From: Roseateles sp. SL47
Lineage (GTDB): Bacteria; Pseudomonadota; Gammaproteobacteria; Burkholderiales; Burkholderiaceae_C
Direction of reading: 5' to 3'
Assembly: GCF_026625885.1 (NCBI RefSeq)
Contig: NZ_CP113068.1
Location: 3,782,001-3,846,000 of the forward strand
Length of the DNA stretch: 64,000 nucleotides
In this document: in pieces, positions 30,118-38,601 of the stretch
Numbering within the stretch: the stretch's first letter is position 1
Layout: every line of letters begins with the position of its first letter
Notes under the pieces: generated by a model
What the model was told of the DNA's origin: nothing
The model's input: the letters and a program-made list of their open reading frames with translations, nothing else
Databases searched by the model: none
Translations under genes and position numbers: made by a program

Positions 30118-31485
30118 ATGAGTCAAGCCCAACAAGGATTTGCCTACAGCCAGGACCACTTCCGTCAACTGATCGAGGATGTTCTCGCCGAGGCGAAACA
30201 CCTGGGCGCTTCGGATGCCGGCGCGGAAGTCTCGGAAGGATGCGGGCTGTCCGTGTCGGTGCGCCGTGGCGCGCTGGAAAATGTGGAGCGCAACCGCGAC
30301 AAGTCCCTGGGCGTTTCCGTCTACCTCGGCCAGCGCCGGGGCAATGCCAGCACGTCGGACTTCTCGCCCAAGGCGCTGAAGGACACCGTCCGTGCCGCCT
30401 TCGATATTGCCCGCTTCACCGCCGAAGACGAATTTGCCGGTCTGCCGGCCGAGGATGAACTGTCGCTGGACGAGGCCAGCCGCCCGGCGCTGGACCTGTT
30501 CCACCCCTGGGACATCACCGCCGAAGCCGCCGCCGAGCTGGCCCTGCGATGCGAACGTGCCGCACTGGATACCGACCCCCGCATCACCAATTCGGAAGGC
30601 GCCGCCGTCTCGGCCCAGCAATCCCACTTCTTCACCGGCAACAGCCGGGGCTTCCGGGGCGGTTACGCCAGCTCGCGGCATTCGCTGTCGGTGGCGCCGA
30701 TCGCTGGCCGTGGCGCCGGCATGGAGCGGGACGCGTGGTACAGCTCCATGCGGGACGCCGCCGATCTCTCCAGCCCGGAATGGGTGGGGCGTTATGCCGC
30801 CGAGCGGGCCCTGGCCCGGCTCAAGGGCCGCAAGGTGAAAACCGCCAATGTGCCGGTGCTGTTCGAATCGCCGGTGGCGGCGGGTCTGCTGGGGGCGCTG
30901 GTGCAGGCCACCAGCGGCGGGGCGCTGTACCGCCGCGCCACCTTCCTGCTGGACAGCCTGGACCAGCCCATCCTGGCCCCGCACATCGACGTGGTGGAAG
31001 ACCCGCACATTCCCAAGGGCAAGGGCAGCGCGCCGTTTGATGATGAAGGAGTCATCACCCGTCCGCGCACGGTGGTGGAGGGCGGCACCCTCAAGGGCTA
31101 CTTCCTCTCCACCTATTCCGCCCGCAAGCTGGGCCTGCGCACCACCGGCCATGCTGGTGGGTCTCACAACCTGACGATGCGCAGCCGTTGCACCGCGCCT
31201 GGTGATGACCTGCCGACGATGCTCCGTCGGCTGGGCACCGGCCTGTTCGTGACGGAGCTGATGGGGCAGGGCGTCAACTACGTCACCGGCGACTACTCCC
31301 GGGGCGCCAGCGGTTACTGGGTGGAGAACGGCGAGATCGCTTTCCCGGTGAACGAGGTCACCATTGCCGGCAATCTGCGCGAGATGTTCCAGCAGATTGT
31401 TGGCATTGGCGCGGATACCTACAACCTGGGCAGCAAGACGGTCGGTTCCATCCTGGTCGCCAACATGAAGCTGGCCGGCTCCTGA
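30118..31485 (+). CDS. pmbA: Metalloprotease PmbA (TldE)
   Basis: 455 residues from the ATG at 30118. One half of the TldD/TldE protease that matures microcin B17-type peptides and degrades CcdA. Segments: GLSVSVRRGALENVERNRDK, ITNSEGAAVSAQQ, VPVLFESPVAAGLLG, GSAPFDDEGVITR, GYFLSTYSARKLGLRTTGHA, GASGYWVENGEIAFPVNEVT. As usual for TldE the HExxxH zinc site of TldD is absent. The divergent pair with darP is conserved in proteobacteria. Confidence 0.95.
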   Translation: MSQAQQGFAYSQDHFRQLIEDVLAEAKHLGASDAGAEVSEGCGLSVSVRRGALENVERNRDKSLGVSVYLGQRRGNASTSDFSPKALKDTVRAAFDIARFTAEDEFAGLPAEDELSLDEASRPALDLFHPWDITAEAAAELALRCERAALDTDPRITNSEGAAVSAQQSHFFTGNSRGFRGGYASSRHSLSVAPIAGRGAGMERDAWYSSMRDAADLSSPEWVGRYAAERALARLKGRKVKTANVPVLFESPVAAGLLGALVQATSGGALYRRATFLLDSLDQPILAPHIDVVEDPHIPKGKGSAPFDDEGVITRPRTVVEGGTLKGYFLSTYSARKLGLRTTGHAGGSHNLTMRSRCTAPGDDLPTMLRRLGTGLFVTELMGQGVNYVTGDYSRGASGYWVENGEIAFPVNEVTIAGNLREMFQQIVGIGADTYNLGSKTVGSILVANMKLAGS

Positions 31486-31615
31486 GTCTGCGGGGGACGC
31501 TGCCAAGGTGGACTGCGTGAGGGCTCTTTGATCGTTCGTTAGGGCCTGTTAGCACTACGGCAAGGGCCAAAGCCAGCATTGGCGCGGACTTGCGTCGGTT
31601 GCTGCTGGCGATCTA

Positions 31616-32459
31616 GCCCTTGAGACGGCTGTGCTGCGCGTTGGCGTTCTGGATGTGCCAGCGGCCGCGCCCCCGTTCACCGGCGCTCAGGTTCAGTGCC
31701 TCCTGCTGCACCCGCAACTCGCTGGCCGCCGCAGCCAGCGCCGCCGAACCGTGCTTGCACAGGATCGCGTCGGCGCGGATATGGGGCTTGAGCGCCTGAC
31801 TCATGCAGTGCCTGGACACCGTGTCCAGATAGAAGTCAGCCGTGGCGCCCGATTGGTATCGGGCCACCAGGACGGGGATCAAGTCCTCGCCGCGATGCAC
31901 TCGCGACACCTGACCGGCGCGCTAACGAGCCGACGACCCCGGTTGCTGGCCCTTGCTGGAGCGCAGGAAGAAGGTCTCGTTGGCTTCGATTACACCAGTG
32001 AGCGCGGCAGCCCAGACGGGCTGTACCAGGCGCAAGAATCGATGGCGCCAGCAAAACGACGTAGAAGCTGACACCTTGCGCCGCCTTACGCTCGCGCAAG
32101 CCCTGCAGCAACACTTCTTGCTGCTTCAGCCACTTGGCCGTCATGCCCAAACTGGCCTGCGGCGCCGTGCTCAGGGCATTGAAGGTGCGTTGGCAGGCGC
32201 GGCATTTGTAGCGTCGCAAGCCACTGGCGCTGCCATTGCGAACAATCCGATCACCCCCTCAATGCGGGCACGCGGGAAGCGTCGTGAGCCGCGACTCCAC
32301 GAGCGCAAGAACTTGCTCGATGTCATCGTCGGCGCTCAAGGCCTTGAGAAGTTTGGCCTTCTGTCGCGTCGTCAGGCTTGCCACCCCACCCAGCCACTGC
32401 TTGAACGCCATCGGGGCCATCGCCTGCTCCACCGCCCTCAACCTGGGAAGACAGGGCAA
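31616..32459 (-). pseudogene. IS1595-family transposase, multiply disabled
   Basis: The whole protein can be read on the minus strand only by changing frames. The N-terminus (FKQWLGGVASLTTRQKAKLL) runs to ACPH, where the second zinc-ribbon Cys codon has become TGA (at 32255-32257). Then RRYKCRACQRTFNAL and WLKQQEVLLQGLRERKAAQ; a frameshift near 32060; WRHRFLRLVQPVWAAALTGV and EANETFFLRSSKGQQPG; a stop; then ARYQSGATADFYLDTV, ILCKHGSAALAAAA and a final HIQNANAQHSRLKG. The first catalytic Asp is Asn (EANETF), and the second site reads CKHGS where CTDGS is usual. Clearly dead. It borders the cassette at 32740. Confidence 0.8.
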
Positions 32460-32640
32460 GTCTGTCCGCAGGGTATCTGGACCGCCAGGAAGTTGATCGG
32501 TGCGGCTTTCCTGCGGAAGCTAAAGAGCGAGCAACTCCCCAGCTTGCCGGAGGATGCGGATCGTCGCACAAAAACGGTGAGACCGTTTCGACGAGCGGCC
32601 CCATCGGCCTGGAGAAGGGTGCTTTCAATCGTTACAAGAG

Positions 32641-32654
32641 CTTTCGTACGAAAG
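32641..32654. repeat. Perfect 14-bp palindrome CTTTCGTACGAAAG
   Basis: A continuous dyad with no spacer, 86 bp before the start of the three-gene cassette, in the 280-bp space (32460-32739) that otherwise holds no recognisable gene. It could be an operator or a remnant of the transposon end; I see no second copy. Confidence 0.5.
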
Positions 32655-32739
32655 TTATGAGCACACCTACCGGACGCGCCGAGTGCCTATCGAGTGGATA
32701 GCGTTGGCTCCTTCACGCAAGGAATGCTGGGGAGACTAG

Positions 32740-33162
32740 GTGAGACACTGCGAAGTTATGCACAGGATCATGGCGCTGCATCGGCAATCATGGGGCGACC
32801 GATTCGATGACGTGACCTATCTGACGCTGGACGGCGATGAACGCAAAGGCCGTGATTTTGGCGATTTCCAATGCGGATGTGGCATCTTTGAGAAGCTCAA
32901 TATTGAGTTGGGAGACTGTGAAAAGCCATTTGACATGGTGTTCAAGGTATTGGACGAGCAATCAGGCAAACCGTTGACGGGCGTGCCCTACCGCATCACC
33001 CTGGACAATGGCCGAATGTTTTTTGGCACCACCGACACGCTGGGCAACACGGTGAAAGTTTCAGCCACGTATGCCGCACAGGCAAACATCGAGGCCCCCT
33101 ACTACGAAGAGGGATCCGGTAGCGGCACTTCATGCGTCGCAAACGAACCTTGCGGCTGCTGA
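32740..33162 (+). CDS. Small protein with possible transthyretin-like domain
   Basis: 140 residues from a GTG at 32740 (GGGGAG just upstream, TAG immediately before); an ATG at 32758 would shorten it by six. Residues ~65-122 ([20 protein letters not shown], then [19 protein letters not shown]) look like a small beta-sandwich of the kind that ends VgrG-type spike proteins and adaptor proteins in type VI secretion clusters. The first 60 residues are unassigned. Cys-rich end ([10 protein letters not shown]). No signal peptide. The next gene starts 40 bp later. Adaptor role is inference. Confidence 0.6.
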
Positions 33163-33202
33163 TCGTCAGTGACTGCCAGTATCAATTCCGAACTAATTCC
33201 AT

Positions 33203-33847
33203 ATGGCCACCTCATTTGCCACGCTCACCCCGACGGCAAACACCGCACCCACTGCTGTCAACATTCCAGCCCGGGAATTGAGTGGCGCTCAATGGGTGGC
33301 TCGATTCCCGGGTAGTAACGCAATTTCTGACTGCATCCAACCGTTCGCCGGAAATCTGCAGTCGTTCGTGAACGCGATGCGCGACGCAGGAGCAACTGTC
33401 ACCATCTCCGCGACTTACCGCCCTCCCGAGCGAGCGTATCTCATGCATTGGTGCTACCTCATCGTCAAGGAGGACTTCGACCCGCGCAATGTGCCTCCTA
33501 TGGCAGGCATCAACATTCGATGGGATCACTCGGCCACTGACGGTTCATACGACGGCAGCGCCTCCGTGAATGCAGCGAAAGCGATGGTTAATGGCTTCGG
33601 CCTGCAAAACCTGCAAACTCCCCCGGCCTTGAACACACGTCATACTGCCCGCAATGCGGTTGACATGACCATCAGCTGGTCTGATGATTTGACGATCAAG
33701 AAGGCTGACGGCACCGCCGTCACGATATCTACCACGCCCAAGACCGGGATGAACGCAGATCTGAAGGCCGTGGGTGCCAGCTACAACGTGATGAAGTTTG
33801 TGGGCGGCGCCTCAGATAAACCTCACTGGTCTGACGATGGTCACTGA
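33203..33847 (+). CDS. Putative M15-like peptidoglycan peptidase, possible secreted effector
   Basis: 214 residues, no signal peptide. I see a metallopeptidase-like layout: ISATYRPPERAYLMHW near 68-83, H147 and D154 in NTRHTARNAVDMTISW, and H208 in SDKPHWSDDGH at the very C-terminus. The H-x6-D and late H-W spacing matches zinc ligands of the M15/VanX-like DD-peptidase fold. Such an enzyme would cut peptide stems of peptidoglycan in the periplasm, yet it has no export signal and its gene overlaps that of a lipoprotein by 11 bp. This favours an effector delivered by another route, with the lipoprotein as immunity. Function is inference. Confidence 0.65.
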   Translation: MATSFATLTPTANTAPTAVNIPARELSGAQWVARFPGSNAISDCIQPFAGNLQSFVNAMRDAGATVTISATYRPPERAYLMHWCYLIVKEDFDPRNVPPMAGINIRWDHSATDGSYDGSASVNAAKAMVNGFGLQNLQTPPALNTRHTARNAVDMTISWSDDLTIKKADGTAVTISTTPKTGMNADLKAVGASYNVMKFVGGASDKPHWSDDGH

Positions 33848-34208
33848 ATTTACCCTCACTCCTCGTCGGACCGCCGCAGCGCTTGCCGTAGTGGCTGGCC
33901 TCCTTTGCGCCTCGTGCACCAGCATGCCGACCGCTCAGCCCTCCGCAGATCCTGTAGCGCTCAAGGCTTTTCTGGAGCGCCGGGAGGTGTGTGACCACCT
34001 GCGCGGCGAAATTCCCGAGCCAGGTGATCAGGAAGCCATTGACGAGGTGATCGCCTCGATCAACAAGTACTGCGACGGGACAGATGCGGAGCTGGCTAGG
34101 CTCAAGCGCGCCCATGGCGGAGATGCCACCGTCAAGAAACAGCTCGACGCGCTAGAGCCCTGCATCGAGCAGAAGTCCAGATGTCGCGGTGGGGTGGCAA
34201 CCCGCTGA
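33837..34208 (+). CDS. Small lipoprotein, candidate immunity protein
   Basis: 123 residues from the ATG at 33837, inside the end of the peptidase gene. The N-terminus RRTAAALAVVAGLLCASC is a lipoprotein signal, with Cys27 the likely lipidated residue. The mature part is short, helical and charged (LERREVCDHLRGEIPEPGDQ, IASINKYCDGTDAELARLKR, KKQLDALEPCIEQ) with four Cys that could pair in the periplasm. I know no named family. The overlap with the peptidase and the periplasmic location make an immunity role likely but unproven. Confidence 0.65.
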   Translation: MVTEFTLTPRRTAAALAVVAGLLCASCTSMPTAQPSADPVALKAFLERREVCDHLRGEIPEPGDQEAIDEVIASINKYCDGTDAELARLKRAHGGDATVKKQLDALEPCIEQKSRCRGGVATR

Positions 34209-34282
34209 CCTGGGAGACCACCCTCCCACTGTCGCGCCCCCGGGCACGCCTCGATTGACGAACCCGATGCCCGTGAGGAATT

Positions 34283-34308
34283 CTCCTGAACACAACTACA
34301 TCAGGAGA
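34283..34308 (+). promoter_or_regulatory. Leader hairpin covering the ribosome-binding site of the TRAP gene
   Basis: CTCCTGA at 34283-34289 pairs perfectly with TCAGGAG at 34301-34307 (11-nt loop). The right arm contains the AGGAGA ribosome-binding site, nine bases before the ATG at 34317. The fold would hide the site; whether it is regulatory is inference. Confidence 0.4.
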
Positions 34309-34316
34309 CTTGCCTC

Positions 34317-35399
34317 ATGGAACGTCGTTCCTTCGTCAAGGGTGCCGGCATGGCTGGCGTGCTGGCGGCGGGCACCGCCCCCGCCATCGTTCATGCCCAG
34401 GCCCAGCTGCGCTGGCGCATGGCCTCCAGCTTTCCCAAGCAGCTCGACACCATCTACGGCGGTGGCGAGGTCTTTGCCCGGAAGGTGAGTGAACTCAGCG
34501 GCGGCAAGTTCCAGATCAGCGTGCATGCGGCCGGTGAGCTGATGCCAGCCTTTGAAGTGGTGGACGGCGTGCAGAAGGCCACGGTGGAAATTGCCCACAC
34601 GGTGCCGTATTACTTCTTTGGCAAGGACGAGACCTTTGCCATCGGCGCAGCCATTCCCTTTGGCCTGAACTCCCGTCAGATGACGGCCTGGACCTTCCAG
34701 GGCAATGGGCTCAAGCTCATGCGCGAGTTCTATCGCAACTACAACATCATCAATTTCCCGGGCGGCAACACCGGCGCCCAGATGGCCGGCTGGTACCGCA
34801 AGGAAATCAAGTCGATGGCCGACATCAAGGGCCTGAAGTTCCGCATTGGCGGCTTCGCCGGCCGGGTGATCGAGCGCATGGGCGGTGTGCCGCAGAACCT
34901 GCCGGGGGGCGAGCTGTATTCCGCGCTGGAAAAAGGCACCATCGACGCCGCCGAATGGGTGGGCCCCTACGACGACCTCAAGCTCGGCTTCCACAAGGTG
35001 GCGCAGTACTACTATTACCCGGGCTGGTGGGAAGGCGGGCCACAGGTGGATTTCTACATCAACACCAAGGCCTACGAAGGGCTCTCGCCTGAATACAAGG
35101 CGATTGTGGAGGCCGCGTCCGCCTTCACCCATGTGGACATGCAGGCCAAGTACGACGTGCTCAACCCGGGTGCGCTCAAGCAACTGGTGGCCGCCAAGAC
35201 CAAGCTGATGCGTTTCCCTGCCGACGTGATGGCCCAGGCCTTCAAGGAGTCCATGGCCTTGTACGGCGAGCTGTCGGCCAAGAATCCCAATTGGAAGAAG
35301 GTCTATGAGGACTATGCGACCTTCCGCCGCGACCAGAACCTCTGGTTCCGCTTCGCCGAATTCGGGTTCGACGAGTTCATGCAGAGGCAGCGGTTCTGA
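34317..35399 (+). CDS. TRAP transporter solute-binding protein (DctP family)
   Basis: 360 residues with an N-terminal twin-arginine signal (ERRSFVKGAGMAGVLAAG, cut near AQA at ~28), so it is exported folded. DctP-fold signatures: MASSFPKQLDTIYGGGEVFA, FGLNSRQMTAWTFQG, GLKFRIGGFAGRVIERMGGV (substrate-binding Arg) and GTIDAAEWVGPYDDLKLGFH. Nearest in type to TakP-like 2-oxo acid/mono-carboxylate binders. No DctQ or DctM membrane subunit is nearby, so it must use a distant partner. Upstream lies the lipoprotein cassette, downstream a dead kinase fragment. Confidence 0.9.
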   Translation: MERRSFVKGAGMAGVLAAGTAPAIVHAQAQLRWRMASSFPKQLDTIYGGGEVFARKVSELSGGKFQISVHAAGELMPAFEVVDGVQKATVEIAHTVPYYFFGKDETFAIGAAIPFGLNSRQMTAWTFQGNGLKLMREFYRNYNIINFPGGNTGAQMAGWYRKEIKSMADIKGLKFRIGGFAGRVIERMGGVPQNLPGGELYSALEKGTIDAAEWVGPYDDLKLGFHKVAQYYYYPGWWEGGPQVDFYINTKAYEGLSPEYKAIVEAASAFTHVDMQAKYDVLNPGALKQLVAAKTKLMRFPADVMAQAFKESMALYGELSAKNPNWKKVYEDYATFRRDQNLWFRFAEFGFDEFMQRQRF

Positions 35400-35420
35400 C
35401 GGGCTGTTGTCTGCCGGCCT

Positions 35421-35714
35421 TCAGCCTGCGCGCTCCTTGCCATCCAGCACCTCGCGGGCATCTTCCTCATCGTCCACCAGCAGCACCTGCACACCGGACA
35501 AGGCATCTTCGGACAGCGCCATCGGCTCGGTGACCGCCGGCCGCACCTGCGGCTGCCCGACCAGTACCGGCAGGCTCAGCTCGAAGGTAGCGCCCTGGCC
35601 ATGGCCCGGGCTGGCCGCGAGGATGCGGCCGTGGTGCAGTTCGGCAATGGCGCGTGCAATGGCCAGGCCCAGGCCGCCGGCCTTGCGATCCGAAGCGACT
35701 TGCCCTTGAGAGTG
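35421..35714 (-). pseudogene. Hybrid histidine kinase, internal fragment
   Basis: The minus strand encodes ~97 residues: the end of an HATPase domain (KAGGLGLAIARAIAELHHGR, then GQGATFELSLPV) followed by the first strand and helix of a receiver domain (GVQVLLVDDEEDAREVL), then an abrupt stop. The kinase core, dimerisation domain and rest of the receiver are missing at both ends; a stop codon (35715-35717) closes the frame just upstream. It is a recombination leftover. A GCCACC repeat (about 35876-35904) occupies the space to its right. Confidence 0.75.
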
Positions 35715-35875
35715 TCAGGGTCGGGCACGCGGGTTGCCTGCGGCGCGCCCTTGCGCGGATGGCACTCGAGCGTGCGGTGAGCATGCAGTGAGCATGCGGC
35801 GCTGTCGTTTTCTGGATGGCATGAACGTTCGGTAGACCACGCTCACGCCTGTTGCACCGCAACGCTCTCCACCGA

Positions 35876-35905
35876 CACCACCGCCACCGCCACCGCCACC
35901 ACCGG
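35876..35905. repeat. CCACCG triplet-type repeat in the 35715-36100 gap
   Basis: A run of CCACCG/CCGCCA units. Apart from this repeat and the LacI-type operator at 36042, the 386-bp gap shows no gene that I can support. Confidence 0.6.
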
Positions 35906-36041
35906 CCTGCACTCGCAGGCCTCGGATTCTGATCAACACCGCCTGAGCCCGCTGCGATGTCCCTCACTTGGGCGCCCGAGGTGCCAAGGTCGCTTGCACG
36001 GATTGACCTCCTTGTCCTGCGGCCCCTATGCTGGCGGAATA

Positions 36042-36055
36042 TGAAAGCGCTTTCA
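36042..36055. promoter_or_regulatory. LacI-type operator before the GH30 gene
   Basis: Perfect palindrome TGAAAGCGCTTTCA, 45 bp upstream of the GH30 start. Identical copies at 41769 and 47772. The CG-centred dyad is typical of LacI/GalR-family sites. Confidence 0.85.
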
Positions 36056-36100
36056 AGCGCTGGCGACGACTGACCCTGCAAGCACCTCAGAAAGCCGAGC

Positions 36101-37507
36101 ATGACGGAGACAACCCCTGGCACCAATTCACGCCTGAACTTCACCCTGTCCGCCAAAGGGGACGACCTGGCCAGCAGCCAGCGGATGGCCCTCCAGCCCA
36201 GCCTGGCGTTGAGGCCGGTGGATGCGCTGCTGACCGACCCCGACCTCGCCCGCATGCCCAAGCTGGTGGTGAATACCCATCGGCGCTTCCAGCGCATCGA
36301 GGGCTTCGGCGGGGCCTTCACGGAGGCTGCAGCCACCACCTGGCAACAACTGCCCCCGGCCGTGGCGCAGGCCCTTCTGCGTGCCTACTTTGACACGGAG
36401 GCCGGCCACGGCTACACCTTCAACCGGGTCCACATGAACAGCTGCGACTTCTCCCTGGGCCACTACGCCCACGCGGCGGTGCCGGGGGATGCCGCCCTGG
36501 CCCACTTCAGCATCGAGCGGGACCGCCAGGCGCTGCTGCCGATGATCAAGGCCGCCATGGCGGTGGCCGGTCGGCCAATGAAGCTGTTGGTGTCACCCTG
36601 GAGCCCGCCGGCCTGGATGAAGAGCAACGGCGCCATGAACAACGGCGGCATGCTGCTGCCGGAGCATGCCGCCACCTGGGCCCAGTGTTATGTGCGCTTC
36701 ATCCAGGCCTATGAGGCGGAAGGGGTGCCGATCTGGGGCGTGTCGGTGCAGAACGAGCCGGATGCGACCCAGCGTTGGGATTCCTGCATCTACACCGCCG
36801 AGCAGGAGCGGGACTTCGTTCGCGACCACCTCGGCCCGGCGCTGCATGCCGCCGGGCTGGCGCACATCCGCATCGTCGTCTGGGACCACAACCGCGACCA
36901 GATGGTGCAACGGGCCGACGTGGTCTACAGCGACCCCGAGGCCGCGAAATACGTCTGGGGTTGCGGCTTCCACTGGTATGTGGAGGACCATTTCGACCAT
37001 GTGGGCCTGCTGCATGACGCCTATCCGGACAAGCAACTGCTGTTCACCGAAGGCTGTCAGGAGGGCGGGCCGCACCTGGGCGAATGGGCGCCCGCAGAGC
37101 GGTATGCGCGCAGCATCATCAGTGATCTCAACCACTGGACGGTGGGCTGGATCGACTGGAACCTGCTGCTCAACGAGACTGGTGGCCCCAACCATGTCGG
37201 CAACTTCTGCAGCGCGCCGATGCTGGCGGACCGGGAGCGCGGCGAACTGATGCCGCAAGCGTCCTACGACTATCTGGGGCATTTCAGCCGGTTCATCCAT
37301 CCCGGCGCGCAGCGGGTGCTGTGCTCGGCCAGCAGCGAAGATCTGGCGTGTACGGCAGCGGTGAATGAATCGGGCAGCGTGGCGGTGGTGGTGCTCAACC
37401 GCAGCGAACGGGCGCACCGGTTCGTGCTGCGCATCGACGGCCTGGCGACGGTGGTCTCGCTGCCGGGGCGAAGCATTGCGAGCTTCGAAGACGGCCTTCA
37501 GTCCTGA
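36101..37507 (+). CDS. Glycoside hydrolase family 30 (glucosylceramidase-like beta-glucanase/glucosidase)
   Basis: 468 residues. Clan A barrel: RRFQRIEGFGGAFTEAAATT near 62, LLVSPWSPPAWMKSNGAMNN, acid/base E219 in GVSVQNEPDATQRW, FHWYVEDHFDH, nucleophile E317 in LLFTEGCQEGG, and a C-terminal beta domain (VAVVVLNRSERAHRFVLRI). Retaining enzyme acting on beta-glucosidic bonds. No signal peptide, so it would act in the cytoplasm on imported oligosaccharides. Preceded by a LacI operator; its 3' end overlaps the convergent cupin gene by 10 bp. Confidence 0.9.
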   Translation: MTETTPGTNSRLNFTLSAKGDDLASSQRMALQPSLALRPVDALLTDPDLARMPKLVVNTHRRFQRIEGFGGAFTEAAATTWQQLPPAVAQALLRAYFDTEAGHGYTFNRVHMNSCDFSLGHYAHAAVPGDAALAHFSIERDRQALLPMIKAAMAVAGRPMKLLVSPWSPPAWMKSNGAMNNGGMLLPEHAATWAQCYVRFIQAYEAEGVPIWGVSVQNEPDATQRWDSCIYTAEQERDFVRDHLGPALHAAGLAHIRIVVWDHNRDQMVQRADVVYSDPEAAKYVWGCGFHWYVEDHFDHVGLLHDAYPDKQLLFTEGCQEGGPHLGEWAPAERYARSIISDLNHWTVGWIDWNLLLNETGGPNHVGNFCSAPMLADRERGELMPQASYDYLGHFSRFIHPGAQRVLCSASSEDLACTAAVNESGSVAVVVLNRSERAHRFVLRIDGLATVVSLPGRSIASFEDGLQS

Positions 37508-38532
37508 CGCTGCTGAAGCCGGTGGATCAGGTGGCTGCGCAGATTCGACGCGCCTTGTGGCGTCAGCGGCGCCAGCGCATGCCTGGCGTGTTCAGGGATG
37601 TGGGCGGCGGTCTCCGCGCCTGCATGGAACACGTAGTGATCAAACAGGCCCTGCCACGCGCGCCGTTGCGGCTCCGGCAGTTCCCGCAGGGAGAGCAGGG
37701 CCATCATGAGGGTCAGCACGGGTGGGTCCATGTGGGCGGGCGACTGCCGCCACCAGTAATTGATCAGCAGATTGAAGGGCTCCAGCGCTTCCACCTGATG
37801 CCACCACATGCTGGGGATGTAGAGCGCATCACCGGGCCCCAATTCAGCCACCTGGGCGTGTTGCAGCGCCTGCGCAAAGCGCGGGAACCGTTCCAGGTCC
37901 GGATGCTTGAGGTCCACCAGGCTCACCGGCTGGCCGGCCGGCGTGAAGTCGATCGGCCCGACATAGAGGTTGGGCAGTTGCTCCGGCGGGAACAGTGTGA
38001 AGCGCCGACGGCCGGCCGCCACGCAGGCCATGTTGTCAGGCAGGTCGTAATGCGGGGCGATGCGGCTGCGGTTGCCCAGCCAGAGGCTGGCCAGCGCATC
38101 CGGTGCTGACCCTGCGTCGCCGGCCAGCGCCGCCAGATCAAGGTCGTTGTGGGCGCGGAATCCCGGCAGGCAGTCCTCCAGCGTCGTGGAGCCGACGTAA
38201 TAGCAGGGGGGGCGTTCGTCACTGCGGCAACGCAGCAACTCGGTGAGCAAGGCCGGCAGCGGCGCATCCGCCCGGCCGAAGTTCATGCCGGTGAGGTCGT
38301 CGTTGTAGAAGATCCGACCGTCGATCTCCGGCGGGCCGGTCATGATGGCCACCGGCGCGCCGCGCCAGCAACCGTGCAGGTAGTCCGCCACAGCCTCGTC
38401 CGAGGTCAAGGCCGCGTGTACCACCGGCCAATGGGACACCAGCCCGCGCAACACCACCGGTTGCGCGGCTTCGGTCAGGCCGGCGGGGACCCGGCCGGGG
38501 GTCAGGTCGCGGAGTTCCTGGATGGGCTGCAT
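37498..38532 (-). CDS. Cupin-like (cupin_8/JmjC-type) protein
   Basis: 344 residues. JmjC-like fold: the iron-binding H-x-D pair is seen in APHYDLPDNMACV near 168, the later His in YIPSMWWHQVEAL near 245. The N-terminus resembles the family (PVVLRGLVSHWPVV). Many members hydroxylate proteins with 2-oxoglutarate; those beside TonB receptors of the TonB-Xanth-Caul type have no proven role. 69 bp downstream of the receptor gene on the same strand, so one operon. Confidence 0.85.
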   Translation of the reverse strand: MQPIQELRDLTPGRVPAGLTEAAQPVVLRGLVSHWPVVHAALTSDEAVADYLHGCWRGAPVAIMTGPPEIDGRIFYNDDLTGMNFGRADAPLPALLTELLRCRSDERPPCYYVGSTTLEDCLPGFRAHNDLDLAALAGDAGSAPDALASLWLGNRSRIAPHYDLPDNMACVAAGRRRFTLFPPEQLPNLYVGPIDFTPAGQPVSLVDLKHPDLERFPRFAQALQHAQVAELGPGDALYIPSMWWHQVEALEPFNLLINYWWRQSPAHMDPPVLTLMMALLSLRELPEPQRRAWQGLFDHYVFHAGAETAAHIPEHARHALAPLTPQGASNLRSHLIHRLQQRQD

Positions 38533-38601
38533 GTCAGGCGCGGGGTCAGCAAAACAGCGATGGGGGGGGCGCTTCCGCCCCGGCCATCGCCGAGCCCAGG
38601 G

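Noticed and set aside
29863..31506. 547-codon minus-strand frame
   Set aside because: Antisense shadow of pmbA and part of darP in another frame.
31953..32660. 235-codon plus-strand frame across the IS1595 remnant
   Set aside because: It is antisense to the transposase relic, whose motifs are recognisable on the minus strand.
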